From positions 76,841,201-76,905,200 of the forward strand of contig OZ038422.1 in the NCBI GenBank assembly GCA_964036155.1: a stretch of 64,000 nt of DNA, given 5' to 3'. A program made the translations under genes and the position numbers. Each line of letters opens with the position of its first letter. The first letter of the stretch is position 1. Source of the stretch: Diploscapter coronatus. Taxonomy: Eukaryota; Nematoda; Chromadorea; Rhabditida; Rhabditidae. This document shows, piece by piece, positions 38,472 through 48,665 of the stretch. Under the pieces are notes generated by a model. That model was not told where the DNA came from. It ran no database searches and worked only from the letters and a program-made list of their open reading frames with translations.

Positions 38472-38974
38472 ATATTTCTTCGTATATACTGCTATATCTA
38501 CGTTTGAAATAAATATTTATAAAACAACATGTCAAAAATAATAAAATCATACAAAATAGTCAAATTTGAGAATAAATATAAATTCTAGTCTTTTAATTAA
38601 ATTCCTAAAAGTAATTCTCCATATTTGGCATTTCACTGTCTATCTACTATTCTAACAATTCTTAATTTTTAATCGGTCTAATAACGCCATCATTATAAAC
38701 AGGATATAGAATTTTCCGAATTAAAATTATTTTTGTGTAATAGCTTTATTATATGCGACGATATTTAGATAATACGATTAGTAGAATAATCGCATTAATT
38801 TAACTGAATTTTGTAAAAAGGCAAGAAAATAGATCAATGATATTATTACATTAAAGATGAAAATAATTCACCGTGTTCGAAACTCTTCAATTTCATATGT
38901 AGCTATTTTATCATCACGATGGCACTCATTAAAAATCCATTAAATTTCAAATAACCTAACATGACTCATAATAT
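38472..38974. other. Spacer after VWA-CUB gene 2
   Basis: About 500 bases, AT-rich, where the earlier exons of the relic paralogue would be expected. I see no recognisable remnant of them. Confidence 0.45.
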
Positions 38975-39197
38975 ATTCGTTTGTACAATTTCAATAGTGA
39001 TGAGAATCAACTTTATTCGTGCACTTTTTATTTAAAAAAAATAATTTTTGTGTTATTTGCTGAAAACGTTCAGTTTGGATGTTCAAGTAGATCTCGGAAC
39101 GATTTACAGAATTCCAAATTCGACAGCGGCGCTTCGATTTATGAACAATTGCAAAGAACAAACTCGTGGATTAAAAATTTCATGGGCTGTAACTTAG
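38975..39197 (+). pseudogene. Relic of a fourth VWA-CUB paralogue (last two exons)
   Basis: Exon 39074-39197 is 124 bases, exactly the size of the terminal exon in all three intact paralogues. It starts after TTCAG, keeps the frame LGTIYRIPNSTAALRF and RGLKISWAVT, and ends with TAG. Upstream, 38982-39026 encodes NSDENQLYS, aligning with the DDEDLMYT end of the penultimate exon, but its donor (CGTGCAC) is poor and the sequence before it is frame-shifted. Exons 1-8 are absent, so it cannot make a secreted protein. Confidence 0.75.
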
Positions 39198-39499
39198 ATT
39201 CTTATATCTACTAAAATTGAATCAAACCTTTCATTGATTGTCTATATTTTTTGTATCAAGTATTGATAATAATTCATAATTAATTCTTCATTTTTCAAAT
39301 TGTCGAATAAAAATGAGATATTGAATTGAATAAAACATGTTCTTTTGCACAGGAAATAATCGCATTACGTTATCATTTATTAGGAAGTTATGGACAAATT
39401 AACACGAGTTTAAGTTCACCATAAGTAAATCAATAAATCTCATTTTTACGTTTGTTTTAGATAAATACCTGAAATTGATCAATTTATAGGGACAGTACT

Positions 39500-41507
39500 A
39501 TGAAATTCTGCAATGTATTCTTTCCTATTAAAATTATTATAATTTTGGAGATTTTAATCCATGTTCCAATATCGAGAAGTGGTTGCCTATGTCGTATTCC
39601 GGGTTCATTTTTCGCCGCTCACTTCATAGATTCATCTGGATATAACAAAGATGCAATAAACGATGTTTGTATCATAAAATTTCCGATTTTAAATCGATAA
39701 CAATATTATACCCAATTATCAACTTACCGCCCTCAGGCAGTGAGCGGTATTGGTTTAATAGATTATATTCTAGCGTTCGCATTATAACTTACTTCCTATA
39801 TATATTTAGACGATTGCGAATGCAATTTACTATCTATTGGACGAAGGTTATTTTAGTGGTCCTGTAAGAAATATTATTGCAGGTAATTTTAATTTAACTA
39901 TTGATAGCTATACCATTTCAATAACTGCGACACAACCTCATTCATTTCATGTGCATCATATGATTATATCCCTTTTCCATCGAATGTATCTACATCCAAA
40001 CAAGCACTAACCGCTCAAAATTATTTGCTCAATGCAGTCCAACCATATCGAGGAATATTTGATTTGAAGACGTAAGAAAAGGAAGGAATATTATTGCCAA
40101 GAATTAGTGATTATTTAGATCAGTTAACACATTTTTAAATGAAGATAAATATTCGGCATTTGATCCATTTTCCGAAATACCAGCATGGGCTATTATTTGG
40201 AGCTTTAGCGAGTCAGAATAAAAGAATATAGTCCTTTTTATTATATATTTCATTTAAATTTAAATATAAATAAAATTACCGGCGCTTTTACTTGAAAATA
40301 AATTATGTTTATGATAATGGCATAACTTTTGAATGAATCATTTTATCAAAAAATTTTTTGAATATATAAATAGGAAATTTCGAAACGCATTGGTAGAAAA
40401 TTTTTAATTAATATTTTAGCACCATGGGAGGAATTGGGAATTTTTACGATGCAGTATCGAATTTGCACGATCATGTAAACAGGCTTTTTCTTATTTTTAC
40501 AGCGTGTTCCGATTAATACATATTTAGGGATATGAAGTCATCGTTGTTGAATTCAATCTAACTCGAAGGAAAATGGAGCAATATATCCAGAAAATTTCAC
40601 AATATAATATATTTTCACATTTTGATCATTTTTATGTTGTCGATAGAATTATAGATCGAGTAAATGCTGGGTAAGAATTTCAATTCATAATACAGAATAG
40701 AGGTTTATCGATAAGGTATCTTTATTCTTATTTGAAATGATATAGAACCTTAGGGATATTATTTTTAGATATGTTGTGCCTGTAATAAATCAGACTGGTT
40801 CATCGGGTGTAATAACCTCTCCAAATTATCCCAACAATTATCCATATGATTCTTTGGTTTACTATCATATTTCAGCACCATCCAATTATAGCATGGTATC
40901 TACGATTCATTTATATTTTGTTTTTCATAAATGAGATAACGCAAGTAGAGAAATTTTAAAATATATCAACGATTCATGATAAACAATAATTGCAAATTTA
41001 AGATAATATTAACAGTAATCGATTTCGAACTTGGACAAAATGCAGTTCTCATAATTTTCAATGGCGAACTTACAGACAATAACGATAGATTATATGCGTA
41101 ATAATGAATATATTATTAAAAAATATATATTCCACAATTGCGGTCAAAAGTTTTGACCAATTATGATTTTGAATACAGTCTAGAGGTTTTTCCTGTCGTG
41201 GACCAATTTGAAGAAAATTTTTCACACACATATTTCTCAATGAACTATAAATTCCTGTAAAAGTATCATTCAAATTAGTTAATGGAATTATGCCAATCGA
41301 TGTTTTCAAAATCATAAATGTTTCCAACTTTTGACCGCCATTGTATGTGCTTACATATAAGATACTTCAAATGATAAACTTAGTCTGTGGGATCCGATAG
41401 ATGCTGGAACAAGTCATAAAGTTCCCTCTAATGCCACATCATTATTGCTACATGACAATTGCTGGGGGGCCGCACGTGGATTCAAAATATCTTGGATAGC
41501 AGTTTAA
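39500..41507 (+). CDS. Secreted VWA-like/CUB protein, array member 3
   Basis: Nine exons: 39500-39664, 39810-39882, 39951-40071, 40119-40211, 40420-40474, 40528-40670, 40769-40895, 41003-41097, 41384-41507; 331 residues. It matches members 1 and 2 exon for exon, except that exons 1 and 2 are fused (intron 1 lost). A hydrophobic leader (FPIKIIIILEILIHVPI) is followed by FIDSSGYN in the VWA-like part and GSSGVITSPNYPNNYP at the CUB start; the end is RGFKISWIAV. The acceptor before the exon at 39951 reads TTTCAT with GT following instead of AG, as in member 1. The acceptor of exon 41003 is ATTTAAG. The last intron holds a Tc1-like MITE at 41135-41343. Confidence 0.8.
41135..41343. mobile_element. 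Tc1-like MITE in the last intron of CUB gene 3
   Basis: Terminal inverted repeats of about 38 bases: the left begins CAATTGCGGTCAAAAG and contains ATTATGATTTTGA; the right, on the minus strand, begins CAATGGCGGTCAAAAG and contains TTTATGATTTTGA. The right end abuts a TA, the Tc1/mariner target; the left flank reads CA. The GGCGGTCAAAAG terminus is typical of Tc1-like transposons. At 209 bases with no open frame, it is non-autonomous. Confidence 0.85.
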
Positions 41508-44500
41508 GTCCTAAACTATATCGACAATATTTCAATTAAAAATATCATTATTGATTCAAGTCAATAAAATTTCCTAATTTATGGTATTGTAAATGACCGA
41601 TTATTTGAGATAAAATAAAAGGGGCGAGAATCTGATGCATGAAAATTAACATGTTGTTTGCAAACGAAATAGACGATATTTCATCTATTCAAAAACGGCT
41701 TTGATAATTATTTGATATTAAGCAATGCACACTTTGCATATCCGAATTTGTGCATCGTTTATCTTGTCTCAATTTATCGGTTTTTGACAATAATGATTAT
41801 TTAATTCTTACGACTACACTGCAATTGCCGTTAAAAATTGTATCGAAGCAATTTGCATAAAATTTGGAATATTGAAATCACCGAAATGAATGATCGATAT
41901 TCGAAATCTTGCCTGGCTAATATGGCTTTATTGTTGTTCAGATACTCCTGTGTATTTGTAGTCCACAATGGCATGCAATATTTGTATGCCTAAATAAATT
42001 GTGGAATATAACAATAGAAATTCTATCAATGATAAATTCAAGATAATCTATATGCTATTAAAGATATTCTGATTTTTGTCTCCTTTAATTTTGCAAAAAT
42101 TTCTTATTTCCTTTGCACCTGTTTTAATATCGAAATTAAAATGATCCGATGCAAGTAATTAATTTTGCAATTAATTCTATACATACTGTGCGATGCATGC
42201 GTGATAAAGTATTAAAAAAATTTCTCTAGATTCCCTTGAAATGATATATCTAGAAAATAATACAATCATATATAGCGTCAGGTGGAAAGAATCTGAAGAT
42301 TGGACTAATTTAGTAGCTATAAATAGAAGCATAAATGAAGATGGAAAACGTGCCATAGAGCCTTGTATGGTGAGTAGTACTCTCTTGAGAAAATTGGAAA
42401 GCAAGCAAGATGCACTTCATTTTTAATTAGGAAAAAGTAACATCACTTATATCTGGCATTTTATGAAAGTTGTTTTTGAAAACATGAGTATTAGAAATGC
42501 TCATGGGTACCGAAAATCGTGCATGTACTTTACCTGCTAGATACCTTATTTATCTTAATCCCTGATAAATAATAAAATTCATTTAAAATAAATTACAATT
42601 TATTGTTTTTTATGAAAAAATTCTAAATGTTTTCTTTCATTTATAATTAATTCAGATATCATAAGATCATTAAATGATTACCATATGCCATATAATATAA
42701 CGTCTGAATATATGTATTTTAATGAGAAATAATTATCTGTATATTAAGGGTTGACTCATTCTCATGGACAATTTAAATGAGATAAACTATTTTGGGAAGT
42801 AATTTATTTATTTTCCAAAGTATTAAACTTGAGTTAAGCTTTTGCACATTAATTAGAGTCACCGAGCTCCGCGTCTTTGCAAAAATGCGTTTGTGGTAGA
42901 AATGTGGTGGTTTGAAACCAAAAATTTTTAAAGAAAATACCCTTCAAACCCAAAGTGTCTCAAATAACACCATCCAGTTCGACAATAAACCTGATAAAAT
43001 GAACGTATACCAAAAATCAAAATAAAGTGTTCTTGTGTAACTGTATATGCAATCCATTTGAAGTTTGCCGAAACGTGTTCATTTCGCGTAATGGATTTTT
43101 GTGATTCTTTCGGCTAGAAAAATTCGAATTGTTTTTCTCTACAGAAACCTTATTTACAGTCTTGATGATATTTCTGCGCACGAAATTTGTCCCGAACATC
43201 AATTCGGGATATCGACTTGGGAACCCTAACTCTAATTCTAAAATGTTTTCAAATTTCTATCACCCTAGTTTGTTTTATATTAGCTCGCGATAAGAAGTTC
43301 TATAATCATAAGTTTAAGTTGGAGGCAATTATTCAGTTTTAGATAGCCAACCTTTCAGGCGATTTTAATTAAGCTGCCTAGATACCCTGCTAGCATTTCA
43401 AACATCTTGAAAATTACAGATGTTTCGTTTAGATTTCTCGATTGAATATGCAGAGTCGATGAATTATTAAGGGCCCCTCTAATTGCGCACAGACACTTTT
43501 CTATATCAAGATTGGATTAGCGAGAGTATATGGGATGAGAGATGCATTTATAAGCATCGTCATTTCATATTCTCCGAAAACGGAAAACTAATATGCACAT
43601 GCATATGTGTGTATGGCGAAAATTGTGCCAATTTAATAGCGGTAGTCCTAATGAAAATGTCTAATCCACAGCTATGCATAGGCTGTAGACTCAGACGAGA
43701 GAGTAATAAGACTGAGGGTTGAGATATTGGACGAGTATTGCTAGTGTCAGGTTTTTTTCCACTTTAATTTAGGGTACAGTAAAATCTAAATTAGAAGTTC
43801 CTCTATAATAGAAGTTCATGGACTTCTATTTTAGATTTTGTACTTTTCTAAAGAAATGATAATTTCATACTACAAGAAAATTCTCAATTTCTTCCTATTT
43901 TCAGTTTGTGTCATTTTGTATTCTTTTGTGTGTGTGTGAAAAAGTGCTCATTTCCGGAAAGTACTCGATACGAGACTGTGAGAAACGTATTATTTGATCA
44001 GTAATCTGGGAGATACAAAATTGTGCACGGCTATTTTTGCAATGTGTCATTCAGAGAGGAGGAGATAGTAAGTGAAAAGAAGACATCGGTCTACAATCAT
44101 TCTTTCTCTCCATATTTTCGATCGCTCACAATCAGATCTCCGAACTCGGCACTATTCGTGTTTCATAATGAAGTAGTTGAAAGTAGAGATAATAAATGTT
44201 ATCGTAATCGAATAAGTTTCTCCCTAGTTGTCGTTTCTGCTTCTGGCTCTAAGCTGTCAGTGGCACATCAGCTCTGCGGCTAATTGCCTTTGGGCTGCTT
44301 CGCCTTTTTTGCCCCTCCCCCTTTTGCGTCTCTCGTTGCCTTTCTTTTCAGCTTCTAATTTATTCTTTTTTTCCAATTTCAGTTACCCATCCAGTTGTCG
44401 TTTCTCTCCATTTGTGTCCTTCAGCATGTCGCGTCTGTCCGCAGCTGTTTCTGTTGTGACCCAATTCGAGAATTCAATTATTCGAGAAAATATTATAATC

Positions 44501-45063
44501 TTGAGATTCATTTCTAACTTCTCATTAGTTAAGACACAATTAAATTTTAATTTCAGACTAACTTAACTCCAATTTAATGTTGATGTTTAATAGTTTAGCT
44601 TACAATTAGATTTTATATTAAATTCAAATTGGATTTTTTTTTAATTTAATAGATTCAAGATTAATATTTTGTATGGAGTTTGAATACTCGGGGTTTAAAT
44701 TCATTTCTCACGATGTAAACAACATTTCATAACCGTTTCCAAGAACCTAAATCACTTAGAAATTGAAAACCTTGAATCATAACTTTCCAGGATTAATTCA
44801 ATCCAGCTTATTTCAAAGTTTTTGCTTGAAAAAGCGCAATAGCTATAATTTGTTCCATATCTTTCCATTTCATTAATGGTTTCTATTTAAACTATCTTAA
44901 TCGTAATGTGAAATAGTTTAGATTCTCATAGAAAGTTATTAGATATCACAATTTGTTCATTTTCATGATATCCGATTCGTTAATTGATTGCATGTTCAGA
45001 CTGATCTCCACTCATTGTGCTAATATTTCAATTTCAGATTAGAATACTTCTAAAAACTCAGAC
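41508..45063. other. Long intergenic region before the homeobox gene
   Basis: About 3.5 kb with no supported exon. The left two thirds are AT-rich. A more GC-rich, pyrimidine-rich block at about 44210-44460 precedes the homeobox gene and may be part of its promoter. Contains the palindromic element at 43775-43843. Confidence 0.45.
43775..43843. repeat. Compact palindromic copy of the CCGTAAAATCTAAA family
   Basis: Starts TACAGTAAAATCTAAATTAG and ends CTATTTTAGATTTTGTA, so the two ends pair. The centre repeats TAGAAGTTC twice. It shares its arm sequence with the elements at 32622 and 45236. Confidence 0.7.
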
Positions 45064-48000
45064 ATGTCAGAATTTTCATCGGTTGCTTCCTCCGCGTTTC
45101 GTCCATATCAACCTATCAATAGACCTCTCCCACCTCCACTTGCTATACCGTAAGAATTATTCTAACCTGTTTAGATTTCTATACATAATTTTCACATTGT
45201 TTTTTTCTTTAGAAAGTTTATGGAAAAATGATATCACCGTAAAATCTAAATTAGAAGTCACTCTATAACAGAAGTTCATCCCCAAAATGCCAGAACTAAA
45301 CACTATCCGACTCCGATCATCTCAGAAAGTGCTTTATTATGTTCTATAGAGTGTGTCGAGTGGATTTAGACTTCCTATAATGTGATTACGATCATTAAAG
45401 AAGGATTTATGAGGGTTTAAGAATTTGGGGATCGAAAAATAAAAGTCCATGAAACTTCGATTTTAGATTTTACGGTATTTATGAAAATGCTAGCTTCAAT
45501 TTGTAATGACTTATTAATTCTAGATCATCAATTTGCCCTTCTTTCTCATCCGAATTATCCCCGCCAGCCTCTCTGACATCGATTATCAAGTCAGCGTCGT
45601 CAGATTCGGCTTCATCCTCGACGTCGCTAGGGATTCTGGAGAACAAACGACGCAAACGCACCACGTTTTCCGCGTCGCAATGCGCTATTCTTGAACAGGT
45701 ACATTCGTTGCTCAATTTTAATTTGTCTGGAAAATGCAAAGTAGTGACTGGCTACCTTTATTTGTTAGAGAGAGAGAAGATTACTACGTGAAAAGAGGAT
45801 GATCTAAAATTATTCTTTTTTCACCTCTTATCATTTTCCAGTTCTTTGAACGCAGCAATGTTGCTTCACAAAAGGCTATAATTTAATGTCAACAACGTAT
45901 TTCCACGAGACTATAAAATAAATTAACTTTCCATGTATGGGCTTAATTGGCCTTTGAATTCCGCGAGCTCATCAAGTGTGTTCTTGCCGTGGTATATTTT
46001 GCTCACTCTGCTAGTGAGTAGTTTCCTTCCTCGCCACTTCCCCGTTGTTTCTCGAGCCTCAAATTCCACTCATTTCACATGCTCATTTCAATTTTCAACT
46101 CTACGCGTCCGCTCAATTTCAGTATTTTAGCCGTTTTTGCCTGTTCGCATATATTTTAATTATTTGCGGACTCGCTCATTATATCGCCCGTGAGGGGAAT
46201 GTGAATTAAAGGAGAAAGAAGGGGACCTCTGGAAACGTAATTAGGTGATAGCCTAGAAAAGAAGCAGACAAAGTTCAAAGGTATAGGCGATTTTAGAGAG
46301 TATAGAAGCAGAAAGGTTAGAGACCATTGGATTTGAGAAAACAAAGAGAGAGAGAGAGAGAGAGAAAAGCTAGAGATATCGGATATTATAGAGTGAAAAG
46401 AAGAAGAAAATGCTTAGAGAGGGCAGATTTCTCTAGCTTCATCGTTTTTCGAGAGTGGCCTACACAAATAGAGCCCCGTTTCAAATGAACTTCTCCGCTG
46501 CCTTTTTGCGAGGGGCAAAACTAATTGGAGTTTAGGGCAGAGGGCCCTAGACAGCCCAAGGCAATTCACAGCATTTCCCTCCGTCTTTGCGATGCTGCTT
46601 TTTATTGCTGATAAATAAATTATGTATACAACAACATACCGCTGAATACGAAGATAGAAAACACGCGGTCGTGAAGTTCCGAGAATATTGCTATAAAAGA
46701 GGAAGATGAAATGAGGGAATAACACACGAATAGAAGTAATGATCTTCGATTTCACTTCGAAGCTCAAATTCAACCCAATTTAACATTCATTCGACTCTTC
46801 AAGATAAAATAGTGTTAAATTTCTGATTTGAGACTAAGTTGGAGTTAAATGATTCGACCTCTTGATTTCATATACCTCTAAATTAGAAATATAATAACGT
46901 AAACAAAAAATAAACGAATCGGCCTTGACCGAAGATCAGCTCGTAATAGGCAATTGGTAATGAAGCCTAATGCCTCTGACTATGAGCCCCCTAAGCCCGA
47001 CCAACTAATTGATTCTATTTTGTCGTATTTTCAGGAATATAATGCCGACCGCTACATGCCAAGGGAAAAACGAATTGCTTTCGCCAAACAGTTGCAACTG
47101 GTAAATTACTCTCCAAAGCATTGCAATTAATTTAAGCAAATGACTCAATTTAATCATAAGTAGATTATGAAGTATTCGCTGTGAATTGAGATAATTTAGG
47201 TTTAAATATTATGCTGAAATCTTGGCTCATAATATGTAAAACCTGAAAACGCAGTTACATGCGAAATATATTGTAGGAAAATAAGCTTCGCCCTAACCTA
47301 ACATCCCCTATGCTATTTCGCATGCAACGATGTAACTACTTTTCCAAATTGCCCATAATATAAATTATGCTCTGATGAAATTAGTATATTAGTCATATAA
47401 CTATTACAGACCGAAAACCAGATAAAGACGTGGTACCAGAATCGTCGTGCGAAGGACAAGCGAGAGCGGAGACATGACTCTTCTCCTCCCCCGTCTGCCT
47501 GTTCGTTGCCCTTATCAGCCGGACTTCCTCCAGGTAAACTATTCAGAAATAAGCAATTCAATAAATCAAGAGTTAATTTTAACTCAGAGATAAAACTTAA
47601 AGTTTATTGCATGGCAAAATAAAGCCAAATATTTGTTCTTCGTTGTTTCAGAATTTACAAAATCTGGGTTTAAATTTGCTGGATTAAAAAAGAAGTCGTC
47701 ATAAACACGATTTTAGCCCTGCCCCAATCGTTCCCAATTCCGGCCTCCGCTCTCGCCGTGGATGATTCGTATCATTTGGATCGTCCTTTCTCCCTCACTC
47801 CTTCATCCATTTCGTCCCCTCCTCTAGTTGAGACCCCACCCATGGTTCTCCCTACTTCACTTTCCTTAACAAACTCTGACCCAATTTTACCAGACCCAAC
47901 CTCGGTTGCCAATCTGCAATCACTCCTTTCCTGCAAACCTATCCCCCTCCCTTTAACTGACCCTCCGTCTTCGTTGATCTCAGTGCTGCTACCGTCCTTG

Positions 48001-48114
48001 TACGATTCGATTTCGATGATTCCACCATTTTATAGCTCACCCTCGATAAATCTAACGTCTTCTCCCTTCATGACTTCCCCAAATCCAATTATCACTCAGA
48101 CATACCAGTTTTGA
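45064..48114 (+). CDS. Homeodomain transcription factor, divergent ANTP-like class
   Basis: Five exons: 45064-45149, 45524-45698, 47035-47100, 47410-47533, 47717-48114; 282 residues. The homeodomain spans about residues 70-129. Aligned positions: R5, F8, L16, L40, W48, Y49, Q50, N51, R53, so the DNA-contact residues of helix 3 (WYQNRRAK) are intact; Tyr at 49 replaces the usual Phe. Introns split the homeodomain after positions 18 and 40. The N-terminus is Ser-rich. The C-terminal 130 residues are very rich in Pro, Ser and Leu, a typical activation or repression tail. Q50 predicts TAAT-core binding with an Antp-like preference. I cannot place it in a named family; VENTX/NK-like homeodomains share IKTW-QNRR. 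It sits alone between large intergenic regions, fitting a developmental regulator. Confidence 0.9.
45236..45476. mobile_element. MITE-like element in intron 1 of the homeobox gene
   Basis: Ends ACCGTAAAATCTAAA and TTTAGATTTTACGGT are perfect 15-base inverted repeats, and similarity continues inward (TTAGAAGT against ACTTCGA). Total 241 bases, no open frame. It is the longest copy of the family also seen at 32622 and 43775. Confidence 0.8.
46345..46365. repeat. GA microsatellite in homeobox intron 2
   Basis: Ten AG repeats in a row within a purine-rich stretch. Confidence 0.85.
47254..47336. repeat. Imperfect hairpin in homeobox intron 3
   Basis: Left arm GTTACATGCGAAATA. The right arm read on the minus strand is GTTACAT, eight extra bases, then GCGAAATA. 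The layout, a left arm missing about eight bases, is the same as that of the hairpin at 6989-7115. Confidence 0.55.
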
Positions 48115-48665
48115 CGTTTGAAATATTCGAGTTTTTATCATATCATTTTACCCCTTTTCAGTTTCTCTAGTTTTGATAGAAAGCTAAGATATAGAAATTA
48201 TAGCAAAATGGACTCTTTGAGACCTTTTTTTTTTCGAGATTTTTCGCGATCGTTTTTCGGTACTCCCTTCATAAGTAGTGGTGACGAAAATTCACGATTT
48301 CCCATAAAATGATCGCGAGAATCCAAGTTGCTAAAATTATGCTAATTGTAATGGAAGTAAAATTCATTTTTTATCATTACTATCATAATCCCATGCAAAT
48401 CATCTAAGCTCATTTTCGGTGTTACTTTGTGATGTCTATTTTCGTATCGAAATATGAAATATCCTATTTTTCAGCTATTTTTATTCTTCAACAAGTAAAA
48501 TCTTTTCTTTCAAGTTTTCAACAAATCAACAACAACAATTGTTCGATAAAATTGGTAGAGTTTAACAAAGGCGAATAGCCAAATATTATTTGAAAAAGGG
48601 GATAACTTGAGAAAATACACAAAATAGAGAGAAAATGTGCATTTTCAAAATAACAAAATACCTGT
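48115..48665. other. Spacer between converging homeobox and nucleostemin genes
   Basis: 551 bases between the two stop codons, taken up by the two 3' UTRs. No coding sequence seen. Confidence 0.5.

Noticed and set aside
43483..43722. 79-codon open frame with several Cys
   Set aside because: Starts without promoter or acceptor, has no signal peptide, and its codon use matches the AT-rich spacer.
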